From DATEMU01 sp964414585 (GTDB lineage Bacteria; Planctomycetota; Phycisphaerae; UBA1845; UTPLA1), in NCBI GenBank assembly GCA_964414585.1, contig CAYPXR010000037.1, positions 1-64,000 of the forward strand: a stretch of 64,000 nucleotides of DNA, read 5' to 3'. The notes under the pieces were generated by a model. That model made no database searches. It was given only the letters and a program-made list of their open reading frames with translations, and had not been told where the DNA came from. Shown one piece after another: positions 18,378-26,922 of this stretch. The translations under genes and the position numbers were made by a program. Numbering within the stretch: the stretch's first letter is position 1; the number at the start of each line of letters is the position of its first letter.

Positions 18378-19670
18378 TCAGACGTCGTCGGTCGGCCGCA
18401 CCTTTTCGCCTTCGTATCGCGCGACGACGGCGCAGGCGGTCATGTCGCCCCAGACATTGGTGACGGTGCGACACATGTCCAGTACTCGATCTACGGCGAG
18501 GATCAGGCCGATGCCGTCGAGCGGGAGGCCGACCGCGCCGAAGACGACGGTCATCATGACGATGCCGGCGTGGGGGATGCCGGCGGAGCCGACAGCGGCA
18601 AGGAGGGCCGTCAGCGCAACGACGGCCTGCTGGACGATGGTGAGATGAATGCCGTAGGCCTGGGCGATGAAGAGGGCGGCTGCGGTTTCATAGAGGGCGG
18701 TGCCGTTCATGTTAATCGTCGCGCCGAGCGGCAGGACGAAGGAACTGATTCTATTCGAAATGCCGGCGCGCTTTTCGACGCTGGCCATGGTGACCGGAAG
18801 CGTCGCGTTGCTGCTGGAGGTGCTGAAGGCCATGAGGATCGCGGGCTGACAGGCTTTGGCATAGGTCCACGGATTAATGCGCGCAAAGATCCATACGCAC
18901 ATCGGAAGCAGAACCACCGTCTGAATCAAGAGACCGATGAAGACCGTCAAGAGCCACCAGCCGAGCGGCGCGAAAACCGCGAAACCCCGGCCGGCCGAGG
19001 CGTAGAGCATGAAGCCGCAGACGCCGAAGGGCGCGGTCCAGATGACCGCCATGGTCAGCTTCATCATGACTTCGAAGGCAGCGGTGAAGACGCGAGTGAG
19101 GAGCTGGCCCGCCTCGCCGCCGACGACGGTGATGAAAACGCCGAAGAGCAGCGAAAAAAAGATCACGCCGAGAATGGAGCGGTTGGTTGGATCGGCCATG
19201 ACGGCGAAGGGATTGGTGGGGATGATGTTCTGCAAGAGATTCCAGACGGCATTACCGACGCCGCCGGCAGTATCCATCGCCGGGGTCGCCACGGGCTCGG
19301 CCCCCGCGCGGAGCGCGCCAAGGTCCGCGCCGACGCCGGGGCGGATCGTGTTGAAAAGGAAGAGACTCAACAGGATGGCCAGGACGGTGGTGCCCATGAA
19401 ATAGGCCAGGGTTCTCGCGCCGATTCGGCCCAGTCCTTTCAGCGTGCCCGTCGCGGTGATGCCGGAGACCATCGAGGTGACAATCAGCGGCACGATAGTC
19501 ATCGAGAGGAGCCGGATAAACAGATCGCCGGCGGACTTGCCGTAGAAGGCGATGGTTCGCGGCCATTCGACGGGAATGCGGCCGCGTTCGGCGAGATAGT
19601 TCAGCGGGAGACCGACGCCGGCGCCGAGGAGCATGGCGATGAGGATGTAGTGATGCAGCCGGAGGCGCAT
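18378..19670 (-). CDS. Dicarboxylate/amino acid:cation symporter (DAACS family)
   Basis: About 430 residues, with eight or more membrane helices. Diagnostic DAACS motifs: the serine-rich STSSSNATLPVTM, NMNGTALYE (normally NMDGTALY), and RLLSMTIVPLIVTSMVSGI in the helix before it. These transporters take up C4-dicarboxylates, glutamate or related anions with Na+ or H+. It is the last gene of a minus-strand run prpB-prpC-symporter, which fits uptake of organic acids linked to propionate metabolism. ATG 19670 is preferred to the upstream GTG 19709. Confidence 0.9.
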   Translation of the reverse strand: MRLRLHHYILIAMLLGAGVGLPLNYLAERGRIPVEWPRTIAFYGKSAGDLFIRLLSMTIVPLIVTSMVSGITATGTLKGLGRIGARTLAYFMGTTVLAILLSLFLFNTIRPGVGADLGALRAGAEPVATPAMDTAGGVGNAVWNLLQNIIPTNPFAVMADPTNRSILGVIFFSLLFGVFITVVGGEAGQLLTRVFTAAFEVMMKLTMAVIWTAPFGVCGFMLYASAGRGFAVFAPLGWWLLTVFIGLLIQTVVLLPMCVWIFARINPWTYAKACQPAILMAFSTSSSNATLPVTMASVEKRAGISNRISSFVLPLGATINMNGTALYETAAALFIAQAYGIHLTIVQQAVVALTALLAAVGSAGIPHAGIVMMTVVFGAVGLPLDGIGLILAVDRVLDMCRTVTNVWGDMTACAVVARYEGEKVRPTDDV

Positions 19671-19724
19671 GGGCGCGAATTGTACCGACGAACGACGGTT
19701 CTGCACCAATTTATTTGATGGCGG

Positions 19725-20867
19725 CTACCGCTTCTCGATCGGCACGACCTTGCGAAGAGGGGCGCCGAGATATTCGGAGAGTGGGCGCATGATCCGATTG
19801 TTTTGCTGCTGTTCCATGATGTGGGCGCACCAGCCGGTGATGCGACTGCACACGAAGATCGGCGTGAAGAGGTCGATGGGGATTCCCATCTGGTAATAGG
19901 CGTGGGCGGCGGGGTAGTCGGTGTTCGGGTGGATGTTCTTTTCCTTGAGCATCAACGCCTGGAGCCGGTCGGCCATGTCGATCCAATGACCCTGGCCGGT
20001 CTCTTTGGAGAGTTGCACCGACCATTCGCGGAGGATCCCGGCACGGTGGTCGCCGTTCTTATAGACGCGGTGGCCGAAACCCATGATGAGCTTTTTCTTA
20101 GCGGGGTGGGCCTTGTTGTAGGCCTCGATGTCGCGAAACCATTTTTCGGCGTTCTCCGGCTTGCCGATTTCCAGGAACTGGTGCATGGCCGCTTCATTCG
20201 CGCCGCCGTGGAGCGGGCCTTTCAACGCTCCGATCGCGCCCGTGACGGCCGAGTGCATGTCGGCCAGCGTGGAGGCGATGGTCCGCGCGGTAAAGGTCGA
20301 CGCGTTGAACTCGTGCTCGGCGTAAAGGATGAGGGTGCCGTCCATGACGCGGCCGGCGAGTTCGCTGCCGCGCTTGCCGGTCATCATGGCGAGGAGGTTC
20401 GCGCCGTGCGTCGCATTCGGGTCCGGCGTGACGGCGGCAACGCCGGAAACGCGCTGGCACCAAAGGCCCAGCGCTGCGGCGAGCTGACCGAGGAGCCGCT
20501 CGCTCTTGCGAAGATTTGCGGCGGGCGAATTGTCCTGCGCGTCGGGGTCGTAGTGACCGAGAAGCGAGACGGCCGAGCGGAGCGCATCCATCGGTGGGAT
20601 TGGCTTGGGCAGATTGCGGATGACGGAGGCGACTTCTTCGGGCAGCTTCATCGCCGCCTGGACACGCTTGCGAAAATCGGCGAGCTGCGCCCTGGTCGGC
20701 AGGTCGCCGTGCAGCAGCGCATGGGCCGCTTCCTCGAAGCAGACATTTTTCGCCAAGTCCGCGATGTCGTAGCCGCGATAGCGCAGGCCGGTCTGCGTCA
20801 CTTCGGCGATCGTCGTCTGACCGGCGTAGATGCCTTCCAATCCAGGTTTGAATTTCGCTTCGCTCAT
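19725..20867 (-). CDS. prpC: Citrate/2-methylcitrate synthase
   Basis: 380 residues, the length of short bacterial type citrate and methylcitrate synthases. Active-site histidines are seen in GPLHGGANEAAM and in GFGHRVYKNGDHRAGIL, and the arginine region in FTPIFVCSRITGWCAHIMEQ. Adjacency to a methylisocitrate lyase gene argues for the 2-methylcitrate role (propionyl-CoA plus oxaloacetate), although citrate synthase activity cannot be excluded by eye. It is 71 bp from prpB and on the same strand. Confidence 0.88.
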   Translation of the reverse strand: MSEAKFKPGLEGIYAGQTTIAEVTQTGLRYRGYDIADLAKNVCFEEAAHALLHGDLPTRAQLADFRKRVQAAMKLPEEVASVIRNLPKPIPPMDALRSAVSLLGHYDPDAQDNSPAANLRKSERLLGQLAAALGLWCQRVSGVAAVTPDPNATHGANLLAMMTGKRGSELAGRVMDGTLILYAEHEFNASTFTARTIASTLADMHSAVTGAIGALKGPLHGGANEAAMHQFLEIGKPENAEKWFRDIEAYNKAHPAKKKLIMGFGHRVYKNGDHRAGILREWSVQLSKETGQGHWIDMADRLQALMLKEKNIHPNTDYPAAHAYYQMGIPIDLFTPIFVCSRITGWCAHIMEQQQNNRIMRPLSEYLGAPLRKVVPIEKR

Positions 20868-20938
20868 TGGTGATTCTCTCGTTAACGTTGAACCAGAATA
20901 ATTCTAAGGCCCGGAATCAGGGCTGCAAGTTTGGGTGA

Positions 20939-21823
20939 CTACCTGGAACGCTTCGTCGCCGCGGCATCGATTTGATTCAGCCCGTCGTAATCGAGCAGGT
21001 CATAGAGTTCCTGGCGGGTTTGCATTTTGGGGAGCCAGGCGTTCTGGTCACCGGTCCGCCTCAGGTCAGCCAGCATCTCCGCGATGGCTTTGAAGGCCAC
21101 GCGCAGGGCCGTCTGCGGGTAGATCACCATGCGATACCCAAGTCGCGTCAACTCGGCCAGCGGGAGCAGCGGCGTCTTGCCGAACTCCGTCATGTTCGCC
21201 ATCAACGGGGCCTTCACCTTTTCCGCGAACTTCGCCAGCTCCTCCGCGCTTTGCATCGCCTCGGGGAAGATCGCATCCGCGCCGGCATCGAGGTATCGCT
21301 TCGCGCGATCGACGGCGTCGTCAAAGCTCGTCACGCCGCGGGCATCGGTCCGCGCGATAATCATAAAGTCCTTGTCGCTCCGGGCCGCGCAGGCCGCGCG
21401 GAGCTTTTCCGCCATGGCCTCGGCGCTGATGAGTTCCTTGCCGTCGAGGTGACCGCACTTTTTGGGGAGGACCTGGTCTTCGAGGTGGATCGCCGAGACG
21501 CCGGCGGCTTCCATCAGTTCCACGCTGCGCGCCGCGTTGATCGAATCGCCGAAACCGGTATCACAATCCGACACGACGGGAATCTTCACGGCCGAAACAA
21601 TCCGCCGTGCATGTTCGACGGCTTCAGTAAGGGTCGTCAGCCCGACATCGGGCAGGCCGTAAACGGCGTTGGCCAGACCGGCCCCGGAAAGATAGACCGC
21701 CTCAAAATTTGCCTTTTCGATCTCCCGGGCCGCGAGGGCGTTAAAGGCCCCGGGGATTTGAACGATGCCCTTGGCGATAAGGGCTCGAAAACGCGAATTT
21801 CGACTGGGATGAGCCATCGGCAA
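20939..21823 (-). CDS. prpB: Methylisocitrate lyase
   Basis: 294 residues of the isocitrate lyase/PEP mutase superfamily. Visible motifs: VVSDCDTGFGDS (metal-binding aspartates), HLEDQVLPKKCGHLDGK with the catalytic KKCGH, and IARTDARG. The size and KKCGH context match PrpB, which splits 2-methylisocitrate to pyruvate and succinate. prpC follows. Methylcitrate dehydratase (prpD or acnD) is not in the window. Confidence 0.9.
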   Translation of the reverse strand: MPMAHPSRNSRFRALIAKGIVQIPGAFNALAAREIEKANFEAVYLSGAGLANAVYGLPDVGLTTLTEAVEHARRIVSAVKIPVVSDCDTGFGDSINAARSVELMEAAGVSAIHLEDQVLPKKCGHLDGKELISAEAMAEKLRAACAARSDKDFMIIARTDARGVTSFDDAVDRAKRYLDAGADAIFPEAMQSAEELAKFAEKVKAPLMANMTEFGKTPLLPLAELTRLGYRMVIYPQTALRVAFKAIAEMLADLRRTGDQNAWLPKMQTRQELYDLLDYDGLNQIDAAATKRSR

Positions 21824-21887
21824 TCATTATCCGTCGGCTCCTAACCGGAAGCAAATAAGGGTGTTAGGAAGGGTCGCTGGAGTCATC

Positions 21888-21940
21888 ACAACCGGCGGAA
21901 ACCCGCCGGTGACACGATTTCGCTAGGCGGAGCCGCCGGG
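21888..21940. repeat. Two GC-rich hairpins upstream of prpB
   Basis: An 8-bp perfect stem (ACCGGCGG / CCGCCGGT with an AAAC loop) is followed within 20 bp by a shorter GGCGG/CCGCC inverted repeat. They lie between prpB (minus) and the small membrane gene (plus), 65 bp or more upstream of prpB. They may be operator-like, a transcript hairpin, or a small dispersed palindrome. Confidence 0.4.
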
Positions 21941-21989
21941 CCGTGCCGATACCAAGATTAAGTGCCCGGGCCCTGTGGGAGGCCGAGAT

Positions 21990-22145
21990 TTGGCAGGTCA
22001 TGCCCCCGAATTTCTGACGCCGTCTGAGCGGCTCGCCCGCTGGATGGGGGACGCGTCGGACCTTCGCATTTCCTTTTACATGCTGGCGCTCGCGTTCGCC
22101 GTCGCGGCGGTTCTGTTTCTGATCAACCAGCGACTATTCGCGTAA
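21990..22145 (+). CDS. Small single-pass membrane protein (51 residues), TTG start
   Basis: A TTG at 21990 with a perfect GGGAGG Shine-Dalgarno (21977-21982, spacing 7) opens 51 codons ending at TAA 22143-22145. The product has a polar N-terminal half (HAPEFLTPSERLARWMGD) and one strong hydrophobic helix (ISFYMLALAFAVAAVLFLI), then NQRLFA. An in-frame GTG at 21975 is a less likely start. No family recognised; the ribosome-binding site and the clean helix are the reasons to call it. Confidence 0.5.
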   Translation: MAGHAPEFLTPSERLARWMGDASDLRISFYMLALAFAVAAVLFLINQRLFA

Positions 22146-22596
22146 GAAGTGCCGCGCTGTCATTGCCGTATTCAGTCCGATGCGCCTCCCCGCTTGAATT
22201 ATCCGCAGGGATCACGGCGGAATAAACGCTTCCTCGCAAATTCGTTTCGCGCGACCCGCAAAATGTTTTCGCGCCGGGGGCCCGCTACGCCCGCCGTCGA
22301 CATGCGCCGGACAACCAAAGAATGCTGATTTTGGGGTCGATCCGGGCCGTTTTTTGGTAGCACTTCGATAGAGCGACGGAATTTCCTGATGGAAACAGCG
22401 CCAGAAGAGCCCGATGCCGGAGGACGTAACCGCCGCGAAATGAACAATCGATGAAGACTCCTCCCTCGCCCGGGCTCAAGGTCCGCGCGGATAAGCCTCT
22501 TTCTGACCAAATTGTCATGAGCCGCATGTTGGCGCGGCTGGAAAACGGAAATAAGCTCTTCGATGGCCGACGCGCGGGCCCGCGTGGAGGAATTCG
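22146..22596. other. 451-bp region without a convincing gene
   Basis: Short frames occur on both strands but have arginine-rich, shadow-like translations and no Shine-Dalgarno. The only structure seen is CGGGGGCCCGCTAC at 22275-22288, repeated exactly at 23781-23794 on the other side of the YncE-like gene. Confidence 0.5.
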
Positions 22597-23586
22597 ATGC
22601 GAAACGCCTGCCCAATTCTCATCACGTTTCTTCTGACATCCGGTTGTGAGGCTGCGAACAGCACCCTACTGTCGCGTGTCGCTGATGTGCCGTTGCCCGG
22701 CGGATCGACGCGTTTCGATTACCAGAGCCTTGACGCCGAAACCGGTCGATTATACGTCTCCCACATGGGGGACAATGCGCTCTTGGTTTTCGACACCCGG
22801 GCTGAAAAGGCAATCGCCCACATTGAGGGTTTCCCGCGCGTACGGGGTGTGCTGGTGGTGCCGGCCATCAAGAAGGCGTATGCCAGCGCCGCACGGACGC
22901 ACGAGATGGTCGTGCTCGACACCCAGACCCTGAAGATCATCAAGCGTATCCCAGGTGTGAAATCGCCCGACGGGCTGGCATGGTCGCCCGAGACGCACCG
23001 ACTCTTCGTTTCCGACGAGGGTGGCGAAGCTGAATTCGTGATCGACACCGACAAGGACGAGCATATTGCAACGATTGCAATGGGCGGCGAAGTCGGAAAT
23101 ACTCAACGCGATCCGACTTCGCACCTGATCTACGCGTGCGTGCAGACCAAGGAGCAATTTGTCGCGGTTGACCCAACAAAGAACGCTGTCGTCGCCCGTT
23201 ACGACCTGAAGGGCGGCAAGCATCCTCACGGTTTCTTTATGGATGATGCGCACCGAAAGGCGTACATCGCTTGCGAGGGAAATGCAAAGCTGCTCGTATT
23301 CAACCTCGAAACTCACGAAGTTGAAGATTCATTCTCGGTAGGGTGGATTCCCGACGTGCTCGCATTCGACACCGGCCTGAATCGCCTCTACGTCGCGGCC
23401 GAAATGGGCCGGACGACGGTCTTCCATTGGGATGACAAAGCGAAGAAGCTCGTGCGCGACGGGCAAATCGATGTTGGCGCAAATGCGCACTCTGTCGCGG
23501 TGGACTCCCGCACGCACAAAGTATACTTCCCACTCCAGAATGGGCCGGTACTTCGCATCATGCGGCCGGCGGAGCCGGCGCCCTGA
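22597..23586 (+). CDS. YncE-like beta-propeller lipoprotein
   Basis: 329 residues. A short hydrophobic N-terminus ends in LTSGC, an acceptable lipobox, so it is probably a lipoprotein with the mature end at Cys17. The rest is YVTN/YncE-type propeller blades (RLYVSHMGDNALLVFDT, KAYIACEGNAKLLVFNLE, RLYVAAEMGRTTVFHWD). GGAGG at 22587-22591 confirms the start. Codon use and base composition are less GC-extreme than in the flanking genes. The gene is flanked by 14-bp direct repeats, which may mark transfer. Confidence 0.8.
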   Translation: MRNACPILITFLLTSGCEAANSTLLSRVADVPLPGGSTRFDYQSLDAETGRLYVSHMGDNALLVFDTRAEKAIAHIEGFPRVRGVLVVPAIKKAYASAARTHEMVVLDTQTLKIIKRIPGVKSPDGLAWSPETHRLFVSDEGGEAEFVIDTDKDEHIATIAMGGEVGNTQRDPTSHLIYACVQTKEQFVAVDPTKNAVVARYDLKGGKHPHGFFMDDAHRKAYIACEGNAKLLVFNLETHEVEDSFSVGWIPDVLAFDTGLNRLYVAAEMGRTTVFHWDDKAKKLVRDGQIDVGANAHSVAVDSRTHKVYFPLQNGPVLRIMRPAEPAP

Positions 23587-23790
23587 TCAAGGCGATGGAT
23601 GTGGGGATTCCCGGCAGGTGACGTGGCGGCGCGATACTTCCTGACTCCCGGATGAATTGAGATCATTTCACAGTGAAAGTCTGCGTTTTTGTTTGGGTCG
23701 TAATCGAGAACGTCGGAGGTTCGTAGCGGGGTCAATCAACACGAACGGCCCTGGCGCCAGCGCCAAGACCGTCGATTTAGCGGGGGCCCG

Positions 23791-25023
23791 CTACTTTGCC
23801 AAAGCCCCTTTCACGGCCTTGGCGATTTCCTGGTCCTTGTCCTTGAGGAATCCGACGGACGAGTAAACGACTTTGCCATCTCCGCCGATGACGTAAAACG
23901 CCGGGAGATTGTTCAGGCGATACTTCTCGGCCACCTTGTCGCCGTCCACGAGCAGGCCGAAGGTGTAGTTCTTCTTTTTCATGTACTCGACGGGATCGCC
24001 GCCGCGTTCCCAGCAATTGACGCCCCAGACCTTGACCTTGTCGTCCTTGAATTCCTCGGAGAGCTTCTGGATACCGGGCATGGACAGCTTGGAGGGTCCG
24101 CTGTAGGTCGCCCAGAAGGCCAGAATCACGACCTGGCCCTCCTGGTCCTTGAGACTCACGGTCTTGCCCTCCGGCGTTTTCAGATCCCAGTTCGGCGCCT
24201 TGGTCCCTTTGGCCAGAAGCGAGGGCGCGTCGCCGCCGCCGCCGCTGCCGCGCTCGTATTCCTTGGTTTCAAATCCCTTGGGGGCCTCGAGTCGAAACGA
24301 GTCCGGGCTCAATCCCGGCTTGGCGTTCAGGTTCGTGACGGTCAGGATGGTCGATCCCAATTTTTCTCCGTCCGGGTTCATGACGATACGTTCGCAGCGA
24401 CGCGGCAGATGGTCTTCGCGTCCGAAGGCCCAACGGGTCTCGCTGTCATTCTGGTACTTGACGAAGATCACATCGCACTCGACGTCGCCGATTTTCTTGA
24501 CGCCTTCGTGCTTGGCGGATTTCGCCTTGATTTCATCCGAAAACGGCGTTGGGTGGATGAATTCCAGCATGAGCAGCGGCGGCTGTTGCATGCCCATGCT
24601 GATCAATCGCGACGCCTCGGGATATTTGCCGACCGTGAACGTTTTTTGGGCGCGATTGATCGAGTAAATCTTCTTACCGTCGCAGGCCGATTCGAACTCG
24701 ATGGCTTCGTCGGCGCCGGGGGCTTCGGCCTTGCCTTCGAATCTCATGTAATCGCCGCCCCCGCCGAACATGCTGCCGATCAGGCCCTTCTTGGCTTCCA
24801 TGGCCATGACCTTTCCCTCGACCTTCGGAATCCGCTCGGCGATTTCGCCGTCGCCATGAAACTCGGCTTCGTAGGTCACCTCGGTCACGGCCTTGGTCGC
24901 TTCGTCGGCCTTCTTCAGAATCTCCTTGGCATTGGGCTTTTCCGGATCCTCCGCCCGGAGCCCGAGCGAAACGCCGAAATACGCCGCCGCCATAAGAAGA
25001 ACAAGTTGCTTTTTCTGAATCAT
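23791..25023 (-). CDS. Exported thioredoxin-fold (TlpA-like) protein lacking both redox cysteines
   Basis: 410 residues from ATG 25023 (GGAG six bases upstream). Signal peptide LVLLMAAAYFGVSLGLRA; residues about 30-250 look like a LolA/DUF2092-type lipoprotein-carrier fold (EILKKADEATKAVTEVTYEAEFHG). A Gly-rich linker leads to a C-terminal TlpA-type thioredoxin domain (about 265-410). Where TlpA proteins have WATWCGPC, this one reads FWATYSGPSK (about residues 300-312): both cysteines are serine. Thiol-disulphide exchange is therefore unlikely; a binding or structural role is inferred. Confidence 0.8.
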   Translation of the reverse strand: MIQKKQLVLLMAAAYFGVSLGLRAEDPEKPNAKEILKKADEATKAVTEVTYEAEFHGDGEIAERIPKVEGKVMAMEAKKGLIGSMFGGGGDYMRFEGKAEAPGADEAIEFESACDGKKIYSINRAQKTFTVGKYPEASRLISMGMQQPPLLMLEFIHPTPFSDEIKAKSAKHEGVKKIGDVECDVIFVKYQNDSETRWAFGREDHLPRRCERIVMNPDGEKLGSTILTVTNLNAKPGLSPDSFRLEAPKGFETKEYERGSGGGGDAPSLLAKGTKAPNWDLKTPEGKTVSLKDQEGQVVILAFWATYSGPSKLSMPGIQKLSEEFKDDKVKVWGVNCWERGGDPVEYMKKKNYTFGLLVDGDKVAEKYRLNNLPAFYVIGGDGKVVYSSVGFLKDKDQEIAKAVKGALAK

Positions 25024-25170
25024 CGAACACTCCAATTTGTCGAGAAAAACACGGGCGACACCCCGATCCGACTGATCGGCGGCCGGCTCCGGGACCTAGG
25101 TTAAAACGGAATCCGTGGACTTTCCATTCCCGGTAAATCGGTCTCATTCAGGCGGCAGCGACCCCGGCCT

Positions 25171-26874
25171 TCAGCGTGGTATCCACCATCGAATTTCGTA
25201 GTTTTCGTCGGAACGGCGGCCATCGCCGCAGGGGACGATCGCCAGGGGCTCCCCGTCTTTGAAATGGCCCTCTCGGTCAACGACCAGGCCTTTCGAGCCC
25301 GGCGGAATCGTATCGAACTCCGCCCGAAACCGGTCCATGGCCTCGTCCGGGTGGGCGGGATCGCCGGGAATGAAAAAATACTTCCCCAATCGGGCGATGT
25401 GGCTGAAACCAAGCCGGCGGTCGACGGTCAGCCGGGGCAACGTGGGGAAGACATTCGGCGGAATCGGTTCGCACAGCAATGCATAGATGTAGGGCTGATT
25501 CGCGCGGTTGGTGACCAGCACGAAATCGGCTTCCGCAGAATGATCCGCGACGATCCGCATGGACTTGTACAAGGGGGTTTGATAGACGATTTCGGCGGTC
25601 GGAGGAAACACCCAGAAATAAGCGCGGGCCAAATGGGCGATGTTGATCGCGAGCGCGACCATCATGGCAGCGATCGCGATGTTTCGCCCCCTAGGTCGCC
25701 AACGTCGAACGCGTCCAATCAACCACGTGAAGCCGAGGGCCGTGAGGATCGGATAGATCGGAAGGCCCGCGATGCTGCGAAACGGATGGGGATTCCAGTC
25801 ATGGCAAATCGCCGAGGGAACCATCGCAAGGAAAAACCATAGAACGATCAGGCGCGCCCACGCCTGTCGGCGGGCCGCCGCCAGGACGCGAATCGCTCCG
25901 ATCAGGATCAAGGGCGCCAGGATCAACAGGTGCTGGCCGACACGCGGAATCATCGCGCCGCCCATGTCTTCGGTTTCCCAGAATAAGTATCGCGGACTGA
26001 GATTTTTCACAAAGGCGATGAAGAACTCCCACAGCATCTTTTTGAAGGGCCAGGGCTGGGCGAAAATCAAGGCCGCCCGCGCGCGCGCGGCGAGATAATT
26101 GGGATGGGTCAGCGCGGTCCACCACAATGGCGAGGCGCCGAGAATTAGCCCGGCCACGGCCGCGTACAAGTTGACCCTCGTGGTTCGACCTTGCCAGAGT
26201 GTTCGGACATGTTTGATTCCCGTGCAGAAGGCAGCGACCAGAAAAAGCGGCGTAAAAAGCCGAGTGGATGGATATATCCAGGCGAGTGCGCCGAAGAGCA
26301 AACCGCCGATCAGCGCCCAAAGCAACGACTTCCTGGACAGTCTTTCGCATGCCAACGGCGCGGCAGGACTCGGCAAGAGCCCCGCCCACGTCCAGGTCAG
26401 CAACGCCGTTGTCATGAAAAACGGTGCAAACCCGACTTCGTGACCGGTGCGCGTCAGATCAATATGCCAGGGGTCCAGGGCCAGCATGGCGGCGGCGGCG
26501 AGCGCGGCCCAGGGCCCCCACCATCGTCTCACCAATGCATACATCGCCCATACCGTCGCGATTCCCAGCAGCGCGTCCGGCAAACGCACGGCGAGAACGG
26601 TCGGACCGAGGATGGCAACCGTGGGAATGGCGAGGTAAGCCCCCAGCGCACCGGTGTAGTCGCCGGGACCGTAATTTCTTCGGAAGAACGGCCACGATTG
26701 ACCGTGCCGGTCGGCCCCTGTTTCGAGAATCGACCATGCGTCGTAACAGGGGGAGGCCTCATCTTGATTCAGAGGCGGCGGAACGGTCGTGAGCCAACTG
26801 AGGCGGGCCAGCGCGGCGACGAACAAGATTGCAACCAGCCCGACGCTTGCCGGCTTCGCCCGTGAGTCCACCAT
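25171..26874 (-). CDS. Glycosyltransferase of the GT39/ArnT-like (GT-C) type
   Basis: 567 residues with about eleven hydrophobic helices. The first extracytoplasmic loop has PPPLNQDEASPCYDAW, with the acidic pair typical of GT-C transferases that use polyprenyl-phosphate sugars. The following loop WPFFRRNYGPGDYTGALGAYL is also typical. The C-terminal 130 residues are a soluble periplasmic domain. It probably glycosylates a lipid or protein at the outer face of the inner membrane; acceptor unknown. Confidence 0.8.
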   Translation of the reverse strand: MVDSRAKPASVGLVAILFVAALARLSWLTTVPPPLNQDEASPCYDAWSILETGADRHGQSWPFFRRNYGPGDYTGALGAYLAIPTVAILGPTVLAVRLPDALLGIATVWAMYALVRRWWGPWAALAAAAMLALDPWHIDLTRTGHEVGFAPFFMTTALLTWTWAGLLPSPAAPLACERLSRKSLLWALIGGLLFGALAWIYPSTRLFTPLFLVAAFCTGIKHVRTLWQGRTTRVNLYAAVAGLILGASPLWWTALTHPNYLAARARAALIFAQPWPFKKMLWEFFIAFVKNLSPRYLFWETEDMGGAMIPRVGQHLLILAPLILIGAIRVLAAARRQAWARLIVLWFFLAMVPSAICHDWNPHPFRSIAGLPIYPILTALGFTWLIGRVRRWRPRGRNIAIAAMMVALAINIAHLARAYFWVFPPTAEIVYQTPLYKSMRIVADHSAEADFVLVTNRANQPYIYALLCEPIPPNVFPTLPRLTVDRRLGFSHIARLGKYFFIPGDPAHPDEAMDRFRAEFDTIPPGSKGLVVDREGHFKDGEPLAIVPCGDGRRSDENYEIRWWIPR

Positions 26875-26922
26875 TGGAGTCGCGATAATTCTTGCACCTC
26901 GACGAATATCGGCGACCCGCGC

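Noticed and set aside
22199..22636. Two short frames (minus 138 codons, plus 61 codons) in the empty region before the YncE-like gene
   Set aside because: Arg/Ser-rich composition, no ribosome-binding site, and the plus frame runs through the real YncE start.
23776..23800. GC palindrome at the end of the cysteine-less thioredoxin gene as a terminator
   Set aside because: No T-run on either strand; it is better explained as part of the 14-bp repeat noted above.
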